From: Brevibacillus aydinogluensis
Lineage (GTDB): Bacteria > Bacillota > Bacilli > Brevibacillales > Brevibacillaceae
Direction: 5' to 3' (one strand)
Assembly: GCF_031954365.1 (NCBI RefSeq)
Contig: NZ_JAUSVZ010000005.1
DNA: 64,000 bases
Each line of letters begins with the position of its first letter. The first letter of the stretch is position 1. Shown piece after piece: positions 25,085-34,682 of the stretch. Both the position numbers and the translations under genes were made by a program. The notes under the pieces are model-generated. The model saw nothing but the letters and a program-made list of their open reading frames with translations, did not search any database and was not told the DNA's origin.

Positions 25085-25963
25085 GTGAACCACCCCGAAA
25101 AAGTTCTGCTCATTGACGGTATGAGTTTTTTGTTTCGTGCGTTTTACGCCTCCGCCTGGGCGGGCGGGTATCGGCAGACCTCACAAGGCGTTTATACAAA
25201 CGCTGTCTACGGGTTTACGAAAATGATGCTGGACTACATCGATCTGGTGCGCCCCACCCACGTCGCCGTCGGCTGGGATGTGGCTGCGCGGGACACCCTG
25301 ATTCGCTGTCAGTGGTACGAGGGATACAAGTCCAACCGGGTGGCACCGCCTGAAGAACTGGTCCCCCAGTTTGATCTGGTCAAGGAGGTGACGGATGCAT
25401 TTTCCGTCCCCAACCTGGGCATCCCGGGATATGAAGGAGACGACATTCTCGGCACTGTCAGCACGCGGCTTCAGGCCGAGGGGCATCAGGTGGTCATCGC
25501 GACCGGTGACTATGACAGCCTGCAGCTGTTGTCCGAGCAGGTCAGCGTGAAAATCCTGAAAAATGGCGGCAAGCACGAACACTACACACCCGCCAGCCTG
25601 CTGGCCGTCCGCGGGATCAATCCGGAACAGGTCGTCGACGTAAAGGCATTGATGGGCGACGCCTCCGACTGCATTCCCGGCTGCCCGGGGATCGGCGAGA
25701 AGACGGCAGTCAAGCTGATTGCCGCCCACGGCTCGCTGGACGGACTGTACGCCAATCTGGATGCATGCACGCCCAAAATGCGCGCCAAACTGGAAGAACA
25801 CCGCGAACAGGTGTATCTGAGCAAAAAGCTGGCGACGATTTTCCGCGATGCGCCGATCGATTTTTCACTCGAAGCGGCAAAATGGGAGTACGATCGGGAA
25901 CGCGTTCAAGAAAAGTTTGCCGAACTTGAGTTTGGCCGCACCTTGGTCAGCAGGGTAAGCTGA
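25085..25963 (+). CDS. 5'-3' exonuclease (YpcP-like, Pol I N-terminal-type FEN)
   Basis: A 292-residue flap-endonuclease-type nuclease equivalent to the stand-alone YpcP of B. subtilis (about 296 residues). The metal-binding residues appear in LLIDGMSFLFRAFYA, GYEGDDILGT, IATGDYDSLQLL and LMGDASDCIPG. The helix-hairpin-helix GIGEKTAVKLIAAHG binds DNA. It removes RNA primers and flaps during lagging-strand processing and repair, overlapping with DNA polymerase I. The GTG start follows GAGAGGAGTCGC. It is monocistronic and convergent with the VWA gene. Confidence 0.9.
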   Translation: MNHPEKVLLIDGMSFLFRAFYASAWAGGYRQTSQGVYTNAVYGFTKMMLDYIDLVRPTHVAVGWDVAARDTLIRCQWYEGYKSNRVAPPEELVPQFDLVKEVTDAFSVPNLGIPGYEGDDILGTVSTRLQAEGHQVVIATGDYDSLQLLSEQVSVKILKNGGKHEHYTPASLLAVRGINPEQVVDVKALMGDASDCIPGCPGIGEKTAVKLIAAHGSLDGLYANLDACTPKMRAKLEEHREQVYLSKKLATIFRDAPIDFSLEAAKWEYDRERVQEKFAELEFGRTLVSRVS

Positions 25964-26047
25964 GTCACGACAGCGCCGTCTGCCATGATGTTGCGGCGAC
26001 GATAGAGCGAAAACACGCTCGAGTCGTCGCACCGCCAACGTGCACGC

Positions 26048-26088
26048 GAAAAATCCCGGCCCTTTTGAATAAGGGTCCGGGATTTTTT
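26048..26088. terminator. Bidirectional terminator between the YpcP-like and VWA genes
   Basis: AAAAATCCCGG-CCCTT and AAGG-GTCCGGGATTTTTT form a long stem with A and T tracts on both sides. Confidence 0.9.
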
Positions 26089-26111
26089 CAATTAACATGC
26101 GCGGCGGTTGT

Positions 26112-27836
26112 TCACGATTTGTATCGTTCCTCAAATACATCGAGAAGCAAACGGGTGTTCTCTTCTTCCTGGCAGTCCCATGTCGCGGCAAAGCGGACCC
26201 GGTGGGAGACCCCCAGGATGTCGTACTTCTGGACCAGGTGTTGACGGGGCGAGCCTACGATGAGACTGTGCAGCCGCACTTGTTTGCGCTTGGCCAGATC
26301 GGCCAGCATCTCGCGCACGTACAGGGAAAGGCCGCCCACCCCATCCGTCACCATGACGAAATCAGCCCCGCGAAACTGCTGGTTCTCCTCCACGATTTGA
26401 ATCGCCCGCTTCATGGGCGCATCAAAGTGCGTTCCGCCCCCGAAAGCCATTTGCGCCAGCGCGTAAAACGCGGGCCAGTCCGGCCGCCGATGGTACAGGG
26501 CCTGTTCGCGAAGTTCCCCTTTTGCGCCAAACAGCAGCAGCAAAAAGTCTCGTTTTTCCAGGAGGCTGAGCGCGGCAAACGTCATGACAAACAGCTGGGC
26601 CAGGCGCAGTTTGCTCCCCCGCATCGAATGGGAAGTGTCCAGCATGCAGATCACGGGACCTTTGGGCGGCTCCTCCAGCCATCCGACAGTGTCGTACGTC
26701 ATCAGCTTCTGCTCTACCCACTTGAGCAGAAAATACGTCTCGTAATCCGCATCGGCCAAAAGGCCGGCTTCGCTTGGCAGCATGTGCGCGATGTCGCCCG
26801 ACTGCCTCAGATCGTAGTATTCTTCCGGCAGCCGCCGCGAGCGCATCTGCTTCCTTTTTATCCGGACGTGATGGACGTTGCGCCCCACCTCGTTAAGGAA
26901 ATCAACCAGGTCCGGATGCCGTTTCAACTTTTCCAGCCACTTCATATATTGTTCAAAGCTCTGGCGCCGGAGCTTGCCCAACTCATGCCCCCAGCGGCGG
27001 TTGGCAAAGCGCTGGCTGGCCGTAAGCAGCTCATGGACGAACAACGTGTCGTCCGATTCCTGCGACAGCGTCTCTTTCAGGGAACGGTCCAGCCACTGCC
27101 CCAGCTCCTGTTCCAACTGGGCCACGGCCTCCCGTTCCTGTCTGGACAGCCGCTCTCGCTGTTTTTCCCGCTGGCCCAGCTCGTCCTCAAGCTTTTTGAC
27201 TTTTTGCTGCAGCTTGGGGCGCTTGGTCACATTCACCCGCATCTCTTCCCGCAGTTCCTGAATGCGCGCTTTCAGGGAGCGGATCTCCGCTTCCACCAGC
27301 GGCCGGGTATCCATCGCCTGCTGTTTGTCCTCTACCATGCGCTTGCCCTGCTGCAGCGTGTAGCCGACAAGCTGAAGCTTGGCAACCTGTTTTTCCGTCA
27401 GCAGCTCGGACAATTGGGCCTGTTCTCTGCCCTCGTGTCCCTGCTTTTGCTGAAGTCCGGCGACCAAGGGCGTCAGCTGCTGTTCCCGCTCCCGGCGTTT
27501 TACTTCTTCCGCGTATGACGCCGTCAGCCACATGAGCGCCTTGATGGCCGTCTTGAAGGCGGCGCTCTCATTGCCTGCCGTCCGCGGGTGGATCATCCGG
27601 TAAAAATACTGTTTCATCAGCGTCTGCACCATCCAGCGGTGAAACGGCGGTGCGTTTTGCGTCTGGTCAAGTTCGGGTTGGACAAGATAAAACGCCAGGA
27701 AAAAATCGGCCAACAGTTCGCGGTCGAACCACGGCGCCCGCGCTTTGGCTTCTTCCATCCATTCGCGCGCTGTGCGCGACGAGTACTGGTACGCATCAAA
27801 CAAGTAGCGGTCGACCCGACTGGCACGAATGATCAT
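26112..27836 (-). CDS. VWA-domain protein, ViaA/CoxE-like partner of a MoxR ATPase
   Basis: A 574-residue cytosolic protein. The N-terminal half is helical and charged, with a likely coiled coil over about residues 180-290 (many Q/E/R/K heptads). The C-terminal half is a von Willebrand factor A domain with the MIDAS motif DTSHS in ICMLDTSHSMRG and a later MVTDGVGG. Such proteins pair with MoxR-type AAA+ ATPases as chaperones that insert metals or remodel complexes (RavA-ViaA, CoxD-CoxE). The start is put at ATG 27836, just upstream of MIIRASRVDRYLF, after AGGAAGG. It follows the ATPase gene by 19 bp. Confidence 0.8.
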   Translation of the reverse strand: MIIRASRVDRYLFDAYQYSSRTAREWMEEAKARAPWFDRELLADFFLAFYLVQPELDQTQNAPPFHRWMVQTLMKQYFYRMIHPRTAGNESAAFKTAIKALMWLTASYAEEVKRREREQQLTPLVAGLQQKQGHEGREQAQLSELLTEKQVAKLQLVGYTLQQGKRMVEDKQQAMDTRPLVEAEIRSLKARIQELREEMRVNVTKRPKLQQKVKKLEDELGQREKQRERLSRQEREAVAQLEQELGQWLDRSLKETLSQESDDTLFVHELLTASQRFANRRWGHELGKLRRQSFEQYMKWLEKLKRHPDLVDFLNEVGRNVHHVRIKRKQMRSRRLPEEYYDLRQSGDIAHMLPSEAGLLADADYETYFLLKWVEQKLMTYDTVGWLEEPPKGPVICMLDTSHSMRGSKLRLAQLFVMTFAALSLLEKRDFLLLLFGAKGELREQALYHRRPDWPAFYALAQMAFGGGTHFDAPMKRAIQIVEENQQFRGADFVMVTDGVGGLSLYVREMLADLAKRKQVRLHSLIVGSPRQHLVQKYDILGVSHRVRFAATWDCQEEENTRLLLDVFEERYKS

Positions 27837-27855
27837 GCGATTGCATCCTGCCTTC

Positions 27856-29160
27856 CTATAGCGTGTAATCGTATTCGGTGCCGGGAAGTTCCCGGTCAAA
27901 TACCGTACGGTAGATGCCCTGCAGCATTTGCAGGATTCGCTCACCTTCAATGCGCAGATGGGCGTATTTGACTGTGTATTTTTCCGGATTGGGCAGCAGT
28001 CGGTTTTTCTCCCGCACGAACGCGGTCAGATCCTGCTCCCGCTGCTGCCACTGAAGCAGGCGGTTGCGCAGGTCGCGGCCGGTCTCTTCCAGCTCCAACC
28101 GGCATTCGTCGAGGAGCGAACGGTAGTGCTCGGCGGCCTCTTTTCCCAGTTTGGCCCCGATCTCTTTCTTAAACTGAAACGCATGCAGATCGGCTTCTTT
28201 TTCCATCCACTTTTCAGCGGTCTGCTTTGAACGGCGAAGCGGCAAGTCGTGCTCCATGTCTGCTTTCAACTGTTCGGTGAAGCGCTGGTCAAACAGTTCC
28301 TGCAATACAGGCAAATCTTCCGGCACGTCCCAGAGCATGTGCGGGGTAAACACCGTATCCCAGATCGAGACACTTTCACGGCCGTGAAGGGCGGCCGATG
28401 TTTTCCAGACGTGGGCAATCTTGCTCCATCGCCGGTCAGAGAGGACGAACTCCTTTGCTTCCATGTCCTGCTTCAAGCGGTAGAGGAAGTAGATCAGCGA
28501 TTCCGGGATGCTGACCCGGGACGCTTCGCGCTGGATGTCCTTCACGTCATGGAGGGAAAAGACAACCGGCAGCGGTTCGCTCGGCAGTGAAAACATTTTT
28601 TCGTAGCTGGAGGCCTGCTGCAGGTAGCCCACCTCGTAGCGGATGAGAAAGCGGTCGTACAGCGCGGTCAACTGTTCATCCTCGTCCGGCAGCTCGTTGG
28701 ACGCAGCGATTAAAAACAGCAGCGGCACCGCCTCTTTTTCCCTCCCGTTGAAATAGACGCGCTCGTTTAGGATGGAGAGCAGGGAGTTGAGGATCGCGCT
28801 GTTGGCTTTAAAGATTTCGTCAAGAAAGGCAAATTGGGCAGACGGCAGGTAGCCTGCTGTCTTGCGCACGTACTGGTCCTGTTTTAACTGCTGCAGTGAC
28901 ACGGGGCCGAAAATTTCGTCGGGCGTGGTGAATCGCGTCAGCAGGTATTCAAACCAGTGTTCGGAGCCGAACAGTTGAGCGACGGCCCGGGCCATCTGCG
29001 ATTTGGCCGTACCCGGCGGCCCGATCAGCAGGGCATTCTCTCCGCTCATGATGCCCAACAGCAGCAGACGGATCAGCTCGCTTCGTTCGAGAAAACGGCG
29101 CTCCAGTAGTTCGACTGCTTGTTCCAATTTGTGTGTCAATGGGATTGACTTGTTCATCAT
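27856..29160 (-). CDS. MoxR-family AAA+ ATPase (RavA-like)
   Basis: A 434-residue ATPase. Walker A is GPPGTAKS (about residues 47-54), Walker B lies in FAFLDEIFKANSA, sensor 1 in FLIAASNELPDEDEQL, and the arginine region in LYDRFLIRYEV, all typical of MoxR/RavA. The C-terminal third (from about 290) is a helical domain rich in Gln/Arg/Glu, as in RavA. It would hydrolyse ATP while acting with the VWA partner encoded next. The start at 29160 is the first Met before the family homology, but no clear Shine-Dalgarno lies there; GAGGAGGGGG is 40 nt further upstream. Confidence 0.82.
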   Translation of the reverse strand: MMNKSIPLTHKLEQAVELLERRFLERSELIRLLLLGIMSGENALLIGPPGTAKSQMARAVAQLFGSEHWFEYLLTRFTTPDEIFGPVSLQQLKQDQYVRKTAGYLPSAQFAFLDEIFKANSAILNSLLSILNERVYFNGREKEAVPLLFLIAASNELPDEDEQLTALYDRFLIRYEVGYLQQASSYEKMFSLPSEPLPVVFSLHDVKDIQREASRVSIPESLIYFLYRLKQDMEAKEFVLSDRRWSKIAHVWKTSAALHGRESVSIWDTVFTPHMLWDVPEDLPVLQELFDQRFTEQLKADMEHDLPLRRSKQTAEKWMEKEADLHAFQFKKEIGAKLGKEAAEHYRSLLDECRLELEETGRDLRNRLLQWQQREQDLTAFVREKNRLLPNPEKYTVKYAHLRIEGERILQMLQGIYRTVFDRELPGTEYDYTL

Positions 29161-29236
29161 CGCTGGCGCAATCGTGCTGTCACGGCAGACGTGCTGCGCC
29201 GTTCCCCCTCCTCGTGCAAGATGTGATTGGTATCGG

Positions 29237-29264
29237 TTGGCACTCTCTACCTGTAGTGTATACA
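29237..29264 (+). promoter_or_regulatory. Promoter for the 48-residue peptide gene
   Basis: TTGGCA (29237-29242), 16-bp spacer, TATACA (29259-29264). It reads away from the MoxR ATPase gene. Confidence 0.55.
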
Positions 29265-29403
29265 TCCTGATCGGACCACACAAGCCAATGCACGAACGCG
29301 GGGTACGGCGGCTGGCATGAACGCGGCGGCACGCGCGTATGATGGAAGGTGTGTGTTGGAAACAATATCCAACAAGAGCAAAACATGCAAAAGGAGGATC
29401 GTC

Positions 29404-29550
29404 ATGCCCCAGCTTCACCTGTCTGATGAAGAATACAATCATCTGATGGAACGGATTTTTAAAATCCTGAGCCGAACAGAAGAGCTGGACCACGTCACCC
29501 ATCACTGGATGTGGGAAGTGTGGCGCGTGCTCTACTATAGTAAACTGTAA
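29404..29550 (+). CDS. Small protein (48 residues) of unknown function
   Basis: ATG 29404 is preceded by a perfect AAAGGAGGATC, so translation is very likely. The product is acidic-to-neutral and helical, starting MPQLHLSDEEYNHLMERIF and ending in an aromatic-rich segment (HHWMWEVWRVLYYSK). It has no signal peptide, cysteine or metal motif apart from two adjacent histidines near the end. It lies divergent from the MoxR/VWA pair behind its own promoter and just upstream of a transporter gene, 98 bp away. I do not recognise a family. Confidence 0.65.
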   Translation: MPQLHLSDEEYNHLMERIFKILSRTEELDHVTHHWMWEVWRVLYYSKL

Positions 29551-29648
29551 AAAATTGTAAGATAGAATCCGCTATCACCCATGTCTGTACCTCCGCATAG
29601 TGTGTGAACAAGAGAGGTTTGCCCGACACACGAGAAGGAGGGATGGGC

Positions 29649-31046
29649 ATGGGTGTTGAACTGTCCTGGCTCCACGGGGTGTACGTCCTGTTCGTAATCG
29701 GCATTATCGCCACCATGGTGCTCCGCCGCGATACCAGTCTCATCTGCATCGCCGGGATCGCCGCGCTCGGCCTGACGGCTACCGGTTCAATATCGGCGGC
29801 GGTGGGTGGCGTGTTCGGCAGCTTCATATACGCGATAACGGAACTGCTGCCGACGATTCTGGTCATCTGCATCATCGTAGCGATGAGCCGCGTGCTGACC
29901 GAGACGGGCATCAACGAAACGATGATCCGGCCGCTGGCTTCGCTGGTGCGGACGCCGGCGCTGGCATACTGGGTGATTGGCATTGTCATGATGATCATGT
30001 CCTGGTTCTTCTGGCCTTCGCCAGCTGTGGCGCTGATCGGCGCGGTGATGCTGCCTGTCGCTCTCCGTGTGGGGCTGCCCGCTGTCGGCGCAGCCGTCGC
30101 GATGAACCTGTTTGGTCACGGCATCGCCCTGTCCGGTGACTTTATCATCCAGGGTGCACCCACGCTCACCGCAAAGGCGGCCGGCCTTCCCGTCGCCGAA
30201 GTGATGACCGCCAGCGTGCCGCTGGTCATCGTGATGGGGACGGTTACCACTCTGACCGCGTTTTGGTACCTGAATAAAGACATGAAAAGCGGAGCACTTC
30301 GCGTCGATCCGGAAGCATCAGCCATACTCTCCGCGCCTCGCGACACCGCACCTGTCCGGCTTTCGCCCGTGCTGCGCAGCGGGCTGGCGACGCTGGTTCC
30401 CCTGTTGTTTCTATTGGATGTCGTGGCCATGTTCGCGCTGGATCTGAGAGGAGGCGACGCCACCGCATTGGTCGGCGGCACCGCGTTGTTGATCCTGTTA
30501 ATGGTCACCGTGCTGGCCCACAGACAGGCTGGTCTGGAACAGGTAACCGCTCACCTGATCCAAGGATTCCAATTCGGATTTCGCGTATTTGGTCCCGTCA
30601 TCCCCATCGCTGCGTTTTTCTACATGGGTGACAGCGGCTTCGTCAGCGTGTTTGGCGAGATGCTGCCGAACGGTTCCCATGGGATCGTCAACGATCTGGG
30701 CGTCGCTCTCGCCCACACCATCCCGATTGGCAAGGAGGTGGCCGCTCTCGCCCTGACGACGATCGGCGTCATCACAGGATTGGATGGCTCAGGGTTCTCC
30801 GGGATCACGCTGGCCGGTTCCCTTGCCCAACTGTTTGCGACCGCACTGGGAAGCGGAGCGGCGACGCTGACAGCACTCGGGCAAATCGCCGCCATCTGGG
30901 TGGGCGGCGGCACGATTATCCCGTGGGCGCTGCTTCCGGCTGCCGCCATCTGCGGAGTCGATCCGTTCGAATTGGCGCGGCGCAATCTCTACCCGGTCGT
31001 GATCGGCCTGCTGGTGACCACGCTGGTGGCCATGTTTCTGATTTGA
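29649..31046 (+). CDS. Multi-pass membrane transporter (ion-transporter superfamily-like), substrate unknown
   Basis: About 465 residues with 11-13 hydrophobic segments. Two inverted halves are suggested by similar glycine-rich loops, GAVMLPVALRVGLPAVGAAVAMNLFGHG in the first and TLAGSLAQLFATALGSGAATL in the second, a pattern common in anion/Na+ symporter families of the IT superfamily. I cannot name the substrate. The start is placed at ATG 29649, about 7 nt after AAGGAGG; an earlier ATG at 29643 is too close to it. A symmetrical terminator follows. The gene stands alone unless it is read from the promoter of the 48-residue peptide. Confidence 0.7.
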   Translation: MGVELSWLHGVYVLFVIGIIATMVLRRDTSLICIAGIAALGLTATGSISAAVGGVFGSFIYAITELLPTILVICIIVAMSRVLTETGINETMIRPLASLVRTPALAYWVIGIVMMIMSWFFWPSPAVALIGAVMLPVALRVGLPAVGAAVAMNLFGHGIALSGDFIIQGAPTLTAKAAGLPVAEVMTASVPLVIVMGTVTTLTAFWYLNKDMKSGALRVDPEASAILSAPRDTAPVRLSPVLRSGLATLVPLLFLLDVVAMFALDLRGGDATALVGGTALLILLMVTVLAHRQAGLEQVTAHLIQGFQFGFRVFGPVIPIAAFFYMGDSGFVSVFGEMLPNGSHGIVNDLGVALAHTIPIGKEVAALALTTIGVITGLDGSGFSGITLAGSLAQLFATALGSGAATLTALGQIAAIWVGGGTIIPWALLPAAAICGVDPFELARRNLYPVVIGLLVTTLVAMFLI

Positions 31047-31053
31047 ATAGGAG

Positions 31054-31090
31054 AAAAAAAGAAGCCTCAGCCAGTCGGTGAGGCTTCATT
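31054..31090. terminator. Bidirectional terminator after the transporter
   Basis: GAAGCCTCA (31061-31069) and TGAGGCTTC (31079-31087) flank a 9-nt loop, with an A tract before and ATTTAT after. Confidence 0.8.
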
Positions 31091-31144
31091 TATATAGTAA
31101 TATGTGGTAGCCGTCGATTCTTCTTCGTTTTCAGGAATAGTCCC

Positions 31145-33217
31145 TCACGCGCGAGTCTGCTCCAGCTCTGCCTGGAACTGTTCCCGATCGGTAATCGGCG
31201 CGCGGCAGGCGAAGTTTTCGCAGATGTAGGCCGTCACTTCGCCTCCCTGCATCACTTTGTCCCGGACCACTTCGGCCATGCTGCCCAGCTCTTCGGTCGG
31301 ATCGTGCAGCACAGTCACTGTGAACGGGGCGTAACCGCTGCGCGTCTCCTGGAGAAACGCCTGCGTTCGCTCATCGTCTCTTGGGCCCGCGATAACCACC
31401 TGCCGCACCGGATGCAGGAGCAGCTGCATCGCCAAGAGGGAAAAGCTGTACCCGATGGGGTACTGATTGATGCTCCCCGCAAATGACGTCAACAGGTGCT
31501 CCGCCTTGTCGCGCAAATCGCTTCGTCCCGTCAGGTAGAACAGCCGCAGGAAGGTGTAGGCGGCGACGCCGTTGCCGGAAGGAGTCGCGCCGTCGTATAT
31601 TTCTTTGGGTCGGGCGATGAGCTGTTCGCCGTCACTGCCGTAGAAGAACAGTCCGCCGTTTTCTTCATCCCAGAACAGGCGGAGCAGATCATCGGCCAGC
31701 TCCAGCGCCCGCTTGAGGTGCTGCGGCTCCTGTCCGGCCTCATACAATTCCGTAAGCCCCCAGATGAGAAAAGCGTAGTCGTCCACGTAGCCGAGATACG
31801 CCGCTTCTCCGTCGCGGTAGCGAGCCAGCAGACGGCCGTTGGCGTCGCGCAGTTTGCTCTCGATAAACTCACATGCCCGCTCCGCCGCCTCCAGATATGC
31901 GGGCTCTTCCAGCACCAGCCCCCCTTTGGCCAGCGCCGCGATCATCAAGCCGTTCCAGGACGTCAGAATCTTGTCGTCCTTGCCCGGATGAGTCCGCTGT
32001 TTCCGTCGGGCAAACAGCTTCTGGCGCGCTTCTTCCAATCGCTGCGTCAATTCCTCAACAGTCATTCCCCGGCGGCGGGCGAACGCATCCAGATCGGTCC
32101 CGATCAGATTGGGGATGCTGCGTCCTTCAAAATTGCCGTGTTCCGTGATGTCATACGCCTCGCAGTATAGCTGCCCCAGTTCATCCCCCAGCACATCGCG
32201 CACTTCCCACGGCGTCCAGATGTAGAATTTGCCTTCTTCTCCTTCCGAATCGGCGTCTTCCGCCGAATAAAAGCCTCCGTCCGGGTCGGTCATGTCGCGC
32301 AGGACGTAGGTGAAAATGTCGCGGGCGACGCGGGCGTAGTCGCGTTTGCCGGTGGCCTGGTACGCCTCCAGATACGCGTAGGCCAAAAGCGCGTTGTCGT
32401 AGAGCATCTTTTCAAAGTGCGGCACCAGCCACTTTTGATCTACGGAGTAGCGGGCGAATCCGAATCCCACGTGGTCGTAAATGCCGCCGCGGTGCATGTG
32501 CTCCAAGGTGGTTTCCGCCATCTGCAGCGCCTCCGTCTCACCCGCCGCCTTGGCGTGGCGCAGCAGGAAAATGAGGTTGTGCGGCGTGGGAAACTTGGGC
32601 GCTTCGCCAAAGCCCCCGTAGTTGTCGTCAAACTGCTGTTTGTACAGCTCCAACGCTTTCCCAAACGTCTCCCGGCTCAGCGTCCCCGGAGCGGTCCGGG
32701 CCATCTGCGGCGCCAGTGTGTTGTATATGTGGTCCACACTGCGGTCGATCCGTCCCCGGTCATTCTCCCAGACCTCGGAAAGCTGCCGCAGAATGTCCAT
32801 CACGCCCGGCCGTCCCCACTTGGCCGACTTGGGAAAATACGTCCCGGCAAAAAACGGCTTTTTCTCCGGCGTCATCACAATGGTCAGCGGCCATCCGCCC
32901 TGTCCGGTCATCGCCTGGCAGACCGTCATGTAGATGTGGTCAACATCCGGCCGCTCTTCCCGATCCACTTTGATGGCGACAAACTTTTCGTTCAGCAGCG
33001 CGGCCACTTCTTCGTCTTCAAACGATTCGCGTTCCATCACGTGACACCAGTGACAGGTGGAGTAGCCGATGCTGAGGAAGATGGGTTTGTCTTCCTGTTT
33101 GGCTTTGGTGAACGCTTCTTCTCCCCACGGATACCAATCAACGGGGTTGTAGGCATGCTGAAGCAAATACGGTGATTTTTCTTTGGCCAATTGATTGGGT
33201 TTGCGGTGCGTTGTCAT
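31145..33217 (-). CDS. YyaL-like thioredoxin-domain protein (DUF255, N-acylglucosamine epimerase-like)
   Basis: A 690-residue cytosolic protein. The N-terminal DUF255 thioredoxin-like domain holds C55-H-W-C58 in GYSTCHWCHVME, after the conserved KSPYLLQHAYNPVDW. The remainder is an alpha/alpha six-barrel like those of N-acylglucosamine 2-epimerases (PHFEKMLYDNALL, WNGLMIAALAKGG). The family is widespread (B. subtilis YyaL, human SPATA20) but its reaction is unknown. The start at 33217 follows AAAGGGG; three residues of an alternative upstream start are possible. It is monocistronic. Confidence 0.88.
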   Translation of the reverse strand: MTTHRKPNQLAKEKSPYLLQHAYNPVDWYPWGEEAFTKAKQEDKPIFLSIGYSTCHWCHVMERESFEDEEVAALLNEKFVAIKVDREERPDVDHIYMTVCQAMTGQGGWPLTIVMTPEKKPFFAGTYFPKSAKWGRPGVMDILRQLSEVWENDRGRIDRSVDHIYNTLAPQMARTAPGTLSRETFGKALELYKQQFDDNYGGFGEAPKFPTPHNLIFLLRHAKAAGETEALQMAETTLEHMHRGGIYDHVGFGFARYSVDQKWLVPHFEKMLYDNALLAYAYLEAYQATGKRDYARVARDIFTYVLRDMTDPDGGFYSAEDADSEGEEGKFYIWTPWEVRDVLGDELGQLYCEAYDITEHGNFEGRSIPNLIGTDLDAFARRRGMTVEELTQRLEEARQKLFARRKQRTHPGKDDKILTSWNGLMIAALAKGGLVLEEPAYLEAAERACEFIESKLRDANGRLLARYRDGEAAYLGYVDDYAFLIWGLTELYEAGQEPQHLKRALELADDLLRLFWDEENGGLFFYGSDGEQLIARPKEIYDGATPSGNGVAAYTFLRLFYLTGRSDLRDKAEHLLTSFAGSINQYPIGYSFSLLAMQLLLHPVRQVVIAGPRDDERTQAFLQETRSGYAPFTVTVLHDPTEELGSMAEVVRDKVMQGGEVTAYICENFACRAPITDREQFQAELEQTRA

Positions 33218-33348
33218 GGGGAACAACCCCTTTCCTACTGGATTTTATTGTATATGACACATAGCATACCCTGCATGAACAAAAAACACGACTGCCCCAT
33301 TTCCATCCAATCCTTGTTTTTCGTACAGGAAAATCGGAGTGCCGCATG

Positions 33349-34038
33349 TCAGTCGGCAAGCGGAAAGCGCGCTTGGGCTCCGCTTTTGCGCCGCCTGCGG
33401 ATCAGCCATTCGGCAGCGATCAGGTTGGGGACCCAGCACAACCAGGCGTCAATCCGGTAGATGCGGTTAAAGTCACCCAACAGCAAGTCGGATTGTGAGA
33501 GGCTTTCAACCGGGATGGTCAGCATCCCCAGCAAACCGAGCCAGAACCGCAGCGTGACGCCTGCAAACGTCAGCGCGTAGCTGCGCAGCATCCATTCCCG
33601 ATGCTGCTCGACCTGCTTTTGACGAATCCGTTTGTACCCGAGATAGGTGGCCGCCAGCCAGACCACGTCCAACGCCAGGAATCCCGCTTGACTCATCACC
33701 CCTCCGAGTGCCTCAAAGGCCAGGTAGATGCCGGAGACCCCTCCAACCCCGATCGACAATACATACAGTTTGCCCAACTGGCGATGCAGGCGCAGGTGTT
33801 TTGTCTGAAGCCGCGTGCTGAACAACAACGGCCCGACGGCCAGAGCGATCGCCGATCCGACGGCATGCAGATACAGGAAATTGACCCACTGTGTATAAGG
33901 AAACTCTTTATCCAACAAATGCAGCTGTACCAGCCCGGCGCTTTTCGGGTTGAACACGACAAACTGCACAATCGCATACGCGGAAACGACCAAAGCCAGT
34001 ACAGACGCGACTCCCATCCATATTTTTCTCATCTTCAC
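33349..34038 (-). CDS. DUF2306 membrane protein
   Basis: A 229-residue integral membrane protein with about seven hydrophobic helices. The family pattern is visible in FLYLHAVGSAIALAVGPL, the HRQLGKLYVLSIGVGGVSG motif and QHREWMLRSYALTFAGVTLRFW; the conserved His residues in these segments recall cytochrome-like membrane proteins. Function is unknown. The GTG start overlaps the stop of the preceding TetR gene by 4 bp (GTGA), so the two form an operon and the regulator probably controls this gene. Confidence 0.8.
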   Translation of the reverse strand: MKMRKIWMGVASVLALVVSAYAIVQFVVFNPKSAGLVQLHLLDKEFPYTQWVNFLYLHAVGSAIALAVGPLLFSTRLQTKHLRLHRQLGKLYVLSIGVGGVSGIYLAFEALGGVMSQAGFLALDVVWLAATYLGYKRIRQKQVEQHREWMLRSYALTFAGVTLRFWLGLLGMLTIPVESLSQSDLLLGDFNRIYRIDAWLCWVPNLIAAEWLIRRRRKSGAQARFPLAD

Positions 34039-34682
34039 CTGTTCACTCCGTTTGACAGAAATAGTTGCAAATGCAGGTCATAAAACTCCATAAATTGATC
34101 AGAGTTGTATAGATGCGCGGTAAGATAAGCGCCGTAGAAAATGGTGAACGTGGCTTTCACCAGGTCATCCGTCGGCAGGTGGTCCGGTATGTCCCCGTCT
34201 TCCTTCGCTTCCTCGATAAACTGAGTAAACAACGCACCAAGATTGGGCGCTTCCGCGTCAACAAGCGTTTCTTTGTCGGGATACAGAATCTGGATTTCCG
34301 CTTCACTGAGGGTCGGCATATGGGGGTGCATGTTTACTTCCGTCATAAACCCGATCAAGCTCAGCATCAGTCCCGGCCTTTCCCTGGCGTCTGCGGCAAC
34401 GTGTTGAAACAGATGACGGATCGCCTCGATTCCCCGTTTCGGATGCAGCTTGAGTTCGATCATACGCTCCGTAAGCCACAAGCACATGAAGTAAATCAGT
34501 ACGTCTTCTTTTTGCGGAAAAAATTTAAAAAAAGTGACCTTCGAGACTTCCGCTTTTTCGCATACGTCTTCCACCTTCACGTCTTTAAACGACTTTTTGC
34601 CGATCAGATCGAGACTTGCCTGAAAGAGCGCAATTTTCGACTTCGCCTTTTTGAGCTCACGCAGTGGCACCTTTTTACCCAT
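34035..34682 (-). CDS. TetR-family transcriptional regulator
   Basis: A 215-residue repressor-type protein. The N-terminal helix-turn-helix is clear: ALFQASLDLIGKKSFKDVKV followed by CEKAEVSKVTFFKFFPQKED. The C-terminal ligand domain is not recognisable. The start at 34682 follows AAAGGAGGGCAG. It is first in a two-gene operon with the DUF2306 membrane protein and most likely represses its own promoter through the palindrome at 34788-34801. Confidence 0.85.
   Translation of the reverse strand: MGKKVPLRELKKAKSKIALFQASLDLIGKKSFKDVKVEDVCEKAEVSKVTFFKFFPQKEDVLIYFMCLWLTERMIELKLHPKRGIEAIRHLFQHVAADARERPGLMLSLIGFMTEVNMHPHMPTLSEAEIQILYPDKETLVDAEAPNLGALFTQFIEEAKEDGDIPDHLPTDDLVKATFTIFYGAYLTAHLYNSDQFMEFYDLHLQLFLSNGVNR

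Noticed and set aside
26097..27518. A 473-codon plus-strand ORF opposite the VWA gene
   Set aside because: It is an antisense shadow: leucine/glutamine/arginine-rich, without RBS, while the minus-strand frame carries a complete VWA domain.
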